From Heterodera schachtii (taxonomy: Eukaryota > Nematoda > Chromadorea > Rhabditida > Heteroderidae), in contig SIJG01000003.1 of NCBI GenBank assembly GCA_023374025.1, positions 682,001 through 746,000 of the forward strand: 64,000 nucleotides of DNA. Direction: 5' to 3'. Positions 21,901-32,200 of this stretch are shown here, one piece after another; position 1 is the stretch's first letter; each line of letters opens with the position of its first letter. A program made the position numbers and the translations under genes. The notes beneath the pieces are model-generated. The model ran no database searches, was not told the origin of the DNA, and saw nothing but the letters and a program-made list of their open reading frames with translations.

Positions 21901-22563
21901 TAATTTTTTATAAAAATTTCGTCCCCGACGAGGGTATTTCCCCCCCCCCCCCCCCCGAAAACCATCCCCGACAAATTTTTTCGCGGAATTTTGCTTTCCA
22001 ACTTTTCTCTCCCCGAAGTTCGGGAGCAATCCTACTTAAAACCAGTTGTTTTTACTCATAATTTACGCCGTGTTCAAAGTTCGCCAAATAAAACTGAGGC
22101 TTAAACAAAATTTGTGTTTTTACCATCATGCATGGAGTCAACAACAATTTGCTGTAGACCAACATCGGTGCCGGCGTTTTGGTGAGGATAAGCCACACTA
22201 AGAAAGCGTTGAACAGCATGCCAAGCGAGAAGCATAAAGTGGCGCAACTGCTGTACACGGTACGGACCAAATCTGATTATGTAAAATTTATATGAAAATT
22301 TGCATTTGAATGAATTTGAAATCGCCAAGCAATTATAATTAGAAATGAGCGACTGAAATTGGGATTTTCCTTTAAATGGATACTGTAAAGTACAATTTTC
22401 ACAGTCGGTGGAGCCTTTACAGAAATTAAAAATGAAAAGGTCAGAGTTTTGGCTTATGCATTTGTTCTTTTTTCGGAATACTGTGTTATAAGGATACTGT
22501 ACTTCTACAGTCATTTATCAAATACTTTTTGATAAGCTATCACTTACCATATTGAGGTGTCAT
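18909..22563 (-). CDS. Srd-like nematode chemoreceptor (seven-transmembrane GPCR)
   Basis: Ten exons join without a phase conflict: 22563-22548, 22272-22124, 21551-21507, 21447-21373, 20696-20611, 20535-20340, 20184-20113, 19899-19732, 19675-19553 and 19208-18909, giving about 409 residues. TM1 is LCFSLGMLFNAFLVWLIL, followed by TKTPAPMLVYSKLLL, typical of the Srd (serpentine receptor class delta) first loop. Later helices include IFLCFFTFLVQP, WFQVLLLSVCATTVQFVFRYYM, YITGTVLSLLLFAHVMF, CLAMLIIFGICYAVIV and LPIFVVSGGTVYFMVY. The last helix ends VMNPLATMLFVKPYRKALLK, the NP...FVxPYR signature of the family. One loop, between TM5 and TM6, is long and Gly/Ala/Lys-rich. The role would be odour or pheromone reception in sensory neurons. 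The start is the only ATG in frame before the first donor (GTAAGT). An alternative longer tail may be used (see 16514-16999). Confidence 0.8.
20727..21264. repeat. hAT-like short element, TCCTGATTT-word arms
   Basis: Begins CAGGGCTTCCATCTGTCC and ends CGATTGAAGCCCTG. The flanking octamers GGTTAAAT and GGCTAAAT differ by one base. TCCTGATTT words recur in both arms. The middle holds the shared core (GGCGGCGCCTATCGGCACCA). It lies inside an intron of the Srd-like gene, in AT-rich sequence, leaving the splice sites intact. Confidence 0.85.
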
Positions 22564-25060
22564 TTTGCAGGTAGTATTTTGCTGATGAATATGTTCAAAT
22601 TTGATTTTCAGTAAATGTTAACTTCTCCTACACAATATTTATAGAATATATTATTACTACCCACCCACGTACACAATTTAAGTATTTGACAAATGAAAAA
22701 GCTTATTGTTTAATGAATTAATGGAGCTTTTTTATAATGGGCATTTAATTTTTAAAAATAGGAATGAAAAATGGTTAAATTGAAAAAAGAAAAGAAATTC
22801 TTCAAATTGGCAAAAGCACGTGATTACCATAAGATACAAGAGGGAGGGAATTTGAAATAAATTAGTTGGGCTATTCACAAATTTTGAATGGCAGCTTTTT
22901 GAAATAAATTTTTTTGTTACAGGCCTTAGTTTTTGGAAATTCGAAAATTTTTAGATAAAAGAAAAATTACCGAATGAATGGCATTTCAAATTGTTCACCG
23001 GTCCGTTGGCTAATTACGTGCATTCTCAAAAATTGTTTATCATGTGAAAGGACAGATAAGGAAGAAAACAAGAACAGAATGCTAATTAAGCGGAGTTCAG
23101 TGAGAAAGTGAATGAATTTTATGGAAAAAATAAAATTAAAAAATAAAAAATAAAAGAAAAGAAAAGAAATTGGCATTTATTTTTTAGGAAAAAACAAAAT
23201 TAAAAAAAAAGAAAAGAAAAGAAAATGCCATTTATTGTTTTTAATCTATCAAATTTAATGGTACATTCATTTTTCTTTAAATTTTTCTTATAATCACTTT
23301 TAATTTTCTAAAATTTGTCATATTTTCAAAAAATTTTCCCCGTTGTCAATCTCTATTACTGGCTTTGTATCCGTAATTAATTATAAAAATGGAAGGTTTG
23401 AGATAATAAATAATTTGGAATTTGTTAAAAATCAAATTGCTAAATAAAAAAAATTTATTTCCATATTCATCAAAAGCTGTCACTCATCAAAATGAGGACT
23501 TTCGCTTGAAGAAACTCTTATCCAATGGTTTTGCCATTCATTCATAAACAATTTCCAAAGGCGGAAATTGCTAAATAATAAATGGATGAGACTTTTTGCT
23601 CTATTCCAATTTACGCGTCCAATGGATGAGCACAAAAAATTATTCTTAAATATACTCGAAAATGCTAATTTCGGATTTCTCGTTGCAATTTCTTTCTTAA
23701 GGTCAGCGTTTACAAGAGAATTTAAGCTTTTTTTGATACTAAGAATGTAGGAATTTTACAACCGCTAATATGTATTTAATTTGTCAAATAAAAATGGATG
23801 TCAAATATGGAAGAGTAAAAGATTCGATAATTGAATTTTATAAAAGTACAATTTTCAATTTTTTGAGATGCTCTCGAATTTAAAAGTTTAAAGACTCTTC
23901 TCGAGAACGGAATGGAAACGCACTCATCCATCGTTCGTCAATTTTCATTTATGCAAATTTCTCACACCCAATTTTCTCATGAAATTGGACCACCACCACC
24001 CGAGGCACACAAAAGAGGATGGATTAATTACCAATTTAATTGAATGGGAAAGAACGGCGAGGAGCACAAAAAATTGGGGAAAATTAAATAGGGCAAAATA
24101 ACGTCACTCAAAAGAAAATGAAAAATGGAAGTGTTGGGACGGAGGAGGGAAAATGGGAAAATGAAAAAAAAAATCAAAAAAGAAAAAAAAATTATTGGAC
24201 TGTGGGATTTTATTCTTTTAATAATAAATACGGTATTTTTAATAGCCCACCCCTATGACTTACAACAATTTTTTTGAATGAATTTTTGAGTAAAAAAAGT
24301 ATAAATTTCCATTGCGTTAAATGAAAAATAAAAATCGCTAAATGCATAATTTTTCACCAGAATTTTATTGAAATTAAATAAATAAATGCTCTTGAGGATT
24401 TGGAAATTTCAATATATTTAAATATTTGCCTCTTATAAAAATATAATTTCTATAATTACGTAGAAATTTTTCATTCACCACCCAAATGGAAAATACAAAC
24501 ATCGGAGAAGAATTCCCGGAGATCGGAGTGAATACTAAAAGTGCATTTTTGGCTCTTTTTTTGTCTGAAAAGAGCCATCGGTCGACCACCAAAATGGGAA
24601 AAAAAAATTTTGCGGGAAACTATAAAAATAGAAAGTTGAAAAGGGCTAATTAAGTTGGGCAGCAGTGAATGTGACCATAAATCCAAAAAAGAATTTGAAA
24701 GACCAATGCGAAATTTGTAAGTGGGTAAAATCAATTTTTTTAAATAATTTTGAGAGAACATAGAATTATGATTTTCTGAGCATTTTAATAGGATTTAGAA
24801 GTAAAATAATTTTTTATTTTTCAACGACGGTCAGAAAAAGTGGTTATTTAAATTTTGTAAATTTTTTTTAAATTATTTAAAAATTCGTTAAACTTTTCCG
24901 TTGGTGTTTTTCGTTTTCCCGGACCCTTCGGAAATTTGCAAAATGAACCAAAAATCGAAGGACTGACAAGCGATAGAAAAATAAAAACTACAGTTATTAT
25001 TGTTAATTAATAAATTAATTTCATTGACGCCCAATCATTTTTAATTGTAAGGAAAATTAG
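22564..25060. other. Long gene-free AT-rich stretch
   Basis: Upstream of the Srd-like start codon. Contains A-rich AAAGAAAAG tracts (about 23140-23225 and 24160-24190). I found no exon with matching splice sites on either strand. The proximal part presumably includes the receptor promoter, but no specific motif stood out. Confidence 0.35.
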
Positions 25061-25063
25061 TAC

Positions 25064-25794
25064 ATATGTACTTGACGGCCCAGAGCCAAAATTTCACCAA
25101 ACCACTTTTATAGGGTTTCTTATGTGCTGAAAACGATAGAAAAAACAAAAACAAAAAGTCTGCGGCAACGCGTTTAAACCGGTTTTTGAACCGGTTAAAA
25201 ATGTGAAAAATTAAGCAAAATAGGGCCGTCTTATCATTTTAAAAAGGTCAAACATGGACATTTGGTATCATACGAACACCTAAAAACCCAATAATAAAGT
25301 CAAACCGATTATATATGAGCTCTTGGACAATTGAGTCCCAGTGAAATTAGTCAGTTCAGTACCAAAGAAATATAAATACTAAATTTATTTACGCAAAAGG
25401 GGAGCATGCGATGACGAAGCAAGTAGTGGGGCGCCCGAGCGAGCGAAGGGTTGCGAGCGCCTGGTTAAGGTCGGGCCGAAGGCCCTACCTCAGGCGCGAG
25501 CAACCCGGAGCGAGCGAGCGGCGCCCACCTACTGGCCGCCGTAGTCGAGTGTGCGCTGGTTTTTAGCGCAATAATCTGTATTCGAGGCTAAATATAACAA
25601 TATATGCATTAAAAGAAGAAAAATTAACTTGTTGTTTTCTGGTACTGAAATGTGTATTTTTACTGGGACTCAGTTGTCCAAGAGCTCAGATGTAATCGGT
25701 TTTACTTATTCTTGGTGTTGTTAGGCGTAACTCATCAAAAGCTTTCGAATGATACCTAACTTGTTCAAAAATTTTTACCGTCAAGTACATATTT
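25064..25794. repeat. Large foldback element with GC-rich hairpin apex
   Basis: ATATGTACTTGACGG at 25064-25078 is mirrored by CCGTCAAGTACATAT at 25779-25793. Further mirrored blocks are AAACCGATTATATATGAGC with CTTGGACAATTGAGTCCCAG against CTGGGACTCAGTTGTCCAAG with AGCTC, and TTCAGTACCA against TGGTACTGAA. The centre (25415-25560) is strikingly GC-rich and pairs over about 50 bp per arm around GGGCCGAAGGCCC. The left arm has about 180 bp of extra sequence. No coding frame was recognised. Confidence 0.8.
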
Positions 25795-26203
25795 TCCGAA
25801 AAATTATATACGTAAACTTATAAAACAAATCGGCAAAAAATGCCGAGGAAAGAGATGATTGAATTTTGCTGACAAATGAGGTAAGAGAAAAAATCAATGT
25901 AAAACAATGAATTTTGTTGAATTTTTTTCTTTGTTACTCGCTAAAAATAAAATTTCTTTCATTGTATTAAACAATAAATTTTTATTCATTCTTTATTCCA
26001 CTGCACATTTTAGTTGGAAAAATTAAAAGAATATATAAAAAAAAAATTCTTTTGCAAATTTGTTAAAATTTAAATGATAAATTAAAGTTTTAATTTTTGC
26101 ACAATCAATAAAATATTGGATAATGAATGATTAATTAATAATTTATCCATTTGAGGTAGAATTATTTTTGCTATTTTTCTATAATTTTCTTCTTTTTCTC
26201 GCA

Positions 26204-26635
26204 ATGCTTCCAATAAAATTTTGCTTTTTCAAATTATTCCTTTATTGGCAATTTACGCTGACTCTGAGCCAGCAAATTTCGTCCAAAAAAGAATGCCGAG
26301 AATTTGAACAGAATTTATTGGTTTTATTTGGAGGAAATAAAGCATTTTCTGGTGCCATTGAATTTGAACCCCTTGAAAAATGGACCAAAGAATGTTTCGC
26401 TGATTGGTTTTGTGAAAAATCAAAACAAAATTTGAAAAAAGTGCTCAAATTAATGGCCAAATTGAGGAAAAAATGGCAAAAATGCAAGCCAAATTTTGTG
26501 AAGAAAATGAAAAAAGGAAAAAGCATTGAAAAAGCGATGAAAAGTGTGGAAAAGGAAACGGAAGAAATAATCAAAAATTTGAAATGGACCAAAAAATGCA
26601 AGAAAAAATGCGAAAAATTATGGAAGATGGCATAA
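26204..26635 (+). CDS. Small secreted Lys-rich helical protein
   Basis: The ATG at 26204 opens 143 residues. Residues 1-24 are a hydrophobic signal (KFCFFKLFLYWQFTLTLSQQ). The mature chain is strongly basic and predicted helical, with six cysteines including KECREF, CFADWFC and KKCKKKC. The end may be longer: a frame one base over stays open from MDQKMQEKMRKIMEDG to a potential donor (AATG|GTAAAAAG at 26717), which would suit either a frameshift or an unrecognised intron. The family is not recognised. It resembles the other secreted helical genes nearby (27821, 29293 and 57422) only in general style. Confidence 0.5.
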   Translation: MLPIKFCFFKLFLYWQFTLTLSQQISSKKECREFEQNLLVLFGGNKAFSGAIEFEPLEKWTKECFADWFCEKSKQNLKKVLKLMAKLRKKWQKCKPNFVKKMKKGKSIEKAMKSVEKETEEIIKNLKWTKKCKKKCEKLWKMA

Positions 26636-26724
26636 ATAAAAATGAATTAATCGGCGAGAAAATGAAAAAAATAATGGACCATTTCAAAATTCAATCATTT
26701 TCGGATGTGATAAATGGTAAAAAG

Positions 26725-27601
26725 TAGGGTTCAGCCCCGAGCCCTCGGGGGGCAAAAAGTCGGGGGCCGGGGACCTCGGGGGGCGACATGTCGGGGGTCG
26801 GGGCGGGGAGGAGCACAATTGTCGGGGGTCGGGGACCCCGATCGGGGAATGATCAACAAAATTTTTTAACGAAAAACCCAATTTTTCTTTTAAAATGCTC
26901 GTAAATTTTCTTTTTTTCACTTTTTAATCTAATTCAAAGGTTAGCGCAAGCAAGAATGCGTCCAAGTTAGTCTTTATCATAATTAGAAAGGGGTGGAATC
27001 AAGCGAAATTTTCGCTAATGGGTCTGGGGGTAGTCGAGGGGGGGGGGGGACTAGCACCATTTTGCGAAGGGGTCTGAACGTCAAATTCACTACATTTTTT
27101 TTCAAAACTGTTTTTTTTGCGGTGTGCTTTTTTCAAAAAACTTTTCGCGGAACAAATGGGGCCGGTGGTGCCGATAGGCGCCGCCGGAAAAATTTTTGAA
27201 AATTTAAGTGACATTTGTTAACATATTTTGTCAAAAAAACCAACTTTTGTGATTTTTGGATAATTTATTAAGAAAATTTAATACTTTTTGGTGGCCTTAG
27301 GTGCCGATATCCGCCGCCGGAAAGTTTTTTCGGAATTTTTAATGAATTTTATTAAGAAAATTTGCTCAAAATTTCAAAAATTTTCAATATTTTCCCACCT
27401 TCGTGGACGAAATAACTTTTAAGTTTTTACAACACTGGGGTCCTAGATTCCCCGATTATGGGTCGGGGGGCCGGGGAGCAAAAAGTCGGGGGACGGGGAC
27501 CTCGGGGAGGCACACGTCGGGGGTCGGGGCGGGGAATAGGCCCAAAAATGTCGGGGATCGGGGTCGGGGACCGGGGAGCTCGGGGACGGGGCTGAACCCT
27601 A
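26725..27601. repeat. hAT-like short element, TCGGGG-word arms, perfect TIR and TSD
   Basis: Ends TAGGGTTCAGCCCC and GGGGCTGAACCCTA form a perfect 14-bp inverted repeat. GTAAAAAG flanks it on both sides (26717-26724, 27602-27609), a perfect 8-bp target duplication as made by hAT transposases. Both arms are built from TCGGGG/GTCGGGGACCGGGG words. The middle holds the shared core in reverse orientation (GGTGGTGCCGATAGGCGCCG). There is no transposase, so it is non-autonomous. Confidence 0.9.
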
Positions 27602-27820
27602 GTAAAAAGCATTAGTTTTGCATATATTAACCTTTAAATTCAGGGGCATTTCGAATTTTGTTCGATGAAAACCGAAAAAATCAAACGCAGTCATTGATAA
27701 AGCACAAAAGGTACAGAATTTGTGGGTTTTGTGATTGATTCTTGAACAGAAATCACAAATCACATTTTGCCAGATTTTAAAAAGCAATTATTTACTATAA
27801 TTTGGTATTTATATTTTAAA

Positions 27821-28383
27821 ATGCTTAATTATAAAAACGTCATAAAAATTATTATTTGTCAATTATTTTCTTATGCCGGATTATTTTGCAATAAACAGCA
27901 AAAATTATTGTTAATTTAAATATATTTTTAGTCCCACGGCTCTTTTAATCAATTAAAATCATTCCCTTTTCCTATCATAGGCGACTTAAGCGTGTGCCAA
28001 ATGAAAATGTGCCAAATGGATCAACTTCCGCTTTACAAAGTGGGTTTGGAGAAATAACAGAAATTGAAGTCCAACACGAATCTAATGGAACAACTGCTGT
28101 TGAGACGACCACTCAAATGCCAGCGACGTCGGCACCAAATGTGGCACAAAATAGTGGCGCTTTTGATGTGGAGCGTGGCATTGTGCCGAGCGAAGGGCAG
28201 CGCCAACGGTGGAGAAGCAAACTTTGGAAAGTGACGAAAAAACTGTTTAAATTTGTACTGCTTGTAATGGTGACTTTCTTCATTACATATTGCGTTTCGT
28301 GGCTTTTCAGTTTTCAGATGGAAATTACTATCTTTCTTACGGTAATCCTTGTCCTCCCATTTTTTTTCAGAATAATGTTTTAA
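27821..28383 (+). CDS. Small two-exon membrane protein
   Basis: Exons 27821-27909 and 27981-28383 join in phase 2 to give 163 residues. The first exon has a hydrophobic signal or anchor (VIKIIICQLFSYAGLF). The middle is polar and Thr/Asn-rich (STSALQSGFGEITEIEVQHE). The C-terminus carries one or two membrane segments (LFKFVLLVMVTFFITYCVSW and ITIFLTVILVLPFFF). The donor TT|GTTAAT is not strong, but the 71-bp intron restores the only long frame. No family was recognised. Signal-like start plus C-terminal membrane segments parallels the gene at 57422-56468. Confidence 0.5.
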
Positions 28384-29292
28384 ATTTATAAGCACGATCT
28401 ATTTATTGTCATTGTTTTTAATTACGCCCACGGCAGACATAACCGTTGCATGCCATTAAGACAACATTAATGGCATAGGTTTATATTGTAAGAAGTATTC
28501 TAATTTTGGAATGTTTTCACATATTTTGTTTCTTATTTCATGAAAAATTTCCCGATAAATTTTTTCAACACGAATATGTATCAAGAGGTAATTATGGCTG
28601 TAAAAAAGTTCATGGAATTGTTCGATTTCGTAAAATTTTAATTTCATGAGCGTTTGGAACCCGGCGGTGTCCACAAGCGCCGCAGTGGGGAATTTTTGAA
28701 ATTTCAGAGCAGTTCGCTTACAGAGTTCGAAACAAAAATGTTCCATTTTCGAGGGGTAAAGCCGGGATTTATTCGTCTCGTCTCGTATTCTCGTGTTTTT
28801 AGGGCGTCTCGTTCTCGCGGCTAATATTTTATTTTCCTTTTCGCAGAATCCCTATAATACAGGGTAAAATGTAAAGTTTCTTATGGGATTATTATAAAAA
28901 AAATTTTCAAAAATTTTAAAACTTTGGATAAACTAATGATAAAAATGAGCTTTACATTGATATGTAAGGTCACTCCTTCACACCAAATTTGCCATTAATT
29001 CAGGCTATTTTCTAAGCATTTTTTCACTATTCTTTTTTTTTCAATTTAATTTTATAAAATTTCTGCATCAAAACGTCGATTTTTTGTGTAAGCTTTTTCG
29101 GAGGTTGGCAGGATTTGCTGACGTGTCATCGATTTTGAAAGATTTTGTTGTAAACAATTATATGGAAATGTACATGTAAAATAATTCCTTCTTTATAATA
29201 TTTTATAATTTTAGCAAAAGCAAATAAAAAATAAAATTTTATTTAAACTTATATGAATATTAATTAATTGGTAATTATTTTCATCAAAATTA
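28384..29292. other. Intergenic with repeat fragment
   Basis: 28650-28720 resembles the shared transposon core (CCCGGCGGTGTCCACAAGCG) and 28770-28820 has reiterated TCTCG words (CGTCTCGTCTCGTATTCTCG). This is probably another decayed member of the reiterated-arm elements. The rest is AT-rich upstream sequence of the next gene. Confidence 0.4.
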
Positions 29293-32200
29293 ATGGGTCG
29301 AGTAAAACTGCTGCAAATTTTGCTGTTTAATTTTGTTTTAGCAACATTATGTAAAGATTCCGGTAAAATAATATTAATTTATAATAATTTTTTATCAAAT
29401 AATTTTTTAAACTTTTAATGCATTTGCATGCTAATTAGGTTAATGGGCTTTTCTTTTCTTTCCTCATCCTTAATGAATGTCTAATTGCCACGCCCTTCGC
29501 TTTTAAGGATTAGCCGCGCCGTTGAATGTGGACTTGGAATATTGCCATCTGTTTTTCGATCAAACATTGGATCATTCCGCCCGCAGTGAATTGAGCGCCA
29601 AAATCAGTGCCGCCATCATTAGCGAAAAGATTGAGATGGATTTGGTGCAAATTGATTTCAAAATGGGCAAACTTTTGCAGACATTACGAATGACTGGCTT
29701 CGGATTGCACAAATCGGTGGCCCAGCATAAATATGAGGAATTGAAGAGCAAAATGGAGCGGAAAAAGAGAGGCGGAAAACTCGGAATGATTGACGTGTGC
29801 CAATTGTGGAGTTGCGCGGAAGACATCAAAAAAATAAGCCAATTAATGAACAAAACCATTTCAAACATCAAAAAGGAGATAAACAATGCTGAACAATTGT
29901 TAAAAAGGAGCAAAAAGTGTGTAGTTTACCTATTATTAACTATTAGACAGATTTTCAATGAAAAAAACTAAAAATTTTCGCAATTTTTAATTCTTTTATA
30001 AGTGAGAATTTCCAATTAAAATTGTCAAGCTTTACATAAAAGAAACAAAATTATTATACATTTTAGTTTTATTGATAGTCCCTAGCCTTTTCTATTTGTT
30101 TGTCAAAACATCAAAATTTCGTTGGATTTCAATAAATTTAAAACACGACAATTTTTTGAATTTTTTAGACATAGCTTTTTGCGGTTTTTACTGAATCCCA
30201 CGGTCCAATATCGGCATAAAGATTATAATATGAATTAATAATTAAATTAACTTCCTAATTTAAATGGGTGTCATGACAACTCGTACAAAACGCAAATCGC
30301 AAAATGAATAGGCTAGGCCTAAGCTTTAGGCTAGGCTTTAGCTTTTTTGGGCCTAGGCTTAAGCTAGCTAAGGCTTTATTTTGTAAATTTTTTATTGTAC
30401 GAGTTGCCTTTTGTACGATTGCCATTGACCCTTTAAATGAATGCATTTATTAACTCAGTCCGCAATGCAATGAATTGGCCAACATTGAAAATTTGTTCGA
30501 GGCCATGTGCAGCCAATTGCCCCATTGGGCCATTGAATTCCGCGAGTTCGTCTCCGAAATGCACTTCTTGCGCATAAACGAATTGCTGTTCGTTGCGGAA
30601 AAAGCGCAGCAATCGGAATTCAAAATTTGGACCAATTTTTTGGAACGAATTCAGGACGAAAGCGAATTGAGCAAAATGCTCAGACGGATGAACGGACGGG
30701 CCGAAATTGACCAAATTGTGTCGGTGAAGGTGACAATGAACCGATATCTGATGGATCAGCAGCAGCATCGTCAAGTTGGAGGTGCACAATCCGCTCACAA
30801 TGGCATTCGGTGAGAAGGGTTTTTCGGGCGGTTCAGCCCTTTTCATGGCATTTTATTAATGGCAGAAATGGGGGTGAGATTTTTGAGAATTGGACGGTAT
30901 GGTCGGAACAAGGGAATGGAGGCAAGCATTCCCACCCCCCCCCCCCCCGCAAGAAGCGAACAATGAAACATTTTAAGTAAAATTCGGAACCCTTTTTTAA
31001 ACAAAAGTTATTTAAAATTTAATTTAATTTACAAATTTTCTGATAGCATTTATCGCCGTAATTGTTTGCCTAAATTCACTTGAATTTTTAAAAATTGACA
31101 AAAATACTTTTGTTCTAAATTTGCAAAGTTTGATCATAAAATTGCTTTCATATTACCTGGCATAGTATCACCAATCAAACTTTTATAAAACGAATTTATA
31201 AATTTAAGTGCTAAAGGACACGAAATTCAATCAATAAAAATGCCACAAATTCAGATATAATTGGCACTTCGATGCTGAGGACGGCGTACCGCGGGATGGT
31301 TTTGTTTGAGGGCGAATTGGCTTTAAAAATGGCATTGCTAAACAAACATTACCTTTTGCTCGCCGTTTTATGCGGGAAAATAATTAACTATTTTGAGCAG
31401 CAATTGACAGACGATAAAAATGAGGACAAAATGGCAAAACTTGGAAATTATTGGAAATTATTCAAACGGAATCTTGAAAGTTTAAAGCACCAAGAAATGG
31501 ACGCCATGAAACAGTTGCTGATCAAATTAAGGCAACTTTTGGACTATTTGAGGGATCAATTTGGGGAACAAAAACTGTCGAGCAAATGGCAAATGATTGT
31601 ACAGCGAATGGAAATGATATTTTTCGAAGAATTTTATGAGGAAAGTGATGAATTCAGAAAACACTTTCAAAGGAATATAAACACGGCGATGCCAATGTTG
31701 ACAAAGGTTTTTGCGGTTGCCGAAGAGAAGTGGGGAATTATTTCGCCACACTTTTGGGCCTTAGGTAAATATTTTAATCAATCCATGGGCGACTAATTAA
31801 CCATGCACTAATTAATGATGCCTTGGTTCGTTGAAAGCCAAACGAAACATAAAAGTTAATTTTTAATTTGGGATTGTCATTTAAAATATTAAAAAGTCTG
31901 AAAAAACATTTGTCAATAAATCTAAATAACTAAATAATCGAAATAGAATATTATTTCTAAAGGAAAATGAATAGATGGATCGATCGGTTTCATTAATTAT
32001 GCTTAATTAAGAAAAATTGACAAATGAAATGGATGAAATGTCCATGACACAGAATGAACAAAAGGCGTCGCTCCTTATTAAATGCCCAAGCAAAATAATC
32101 CCATTGGAAATGCTGCAAGAATTAGATTTAAAAGAAACAGATGAAGGCAAATAATTAATTTTTATGATTTAATTATAATATTTTGTAATATTAGTGTTGG

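Noticed and set aside
27403..27615. Gly/Arg/Pro-rich frames on both strands
   Set aside because: Translation of the TCGGGG arm words of the hAT-like element.
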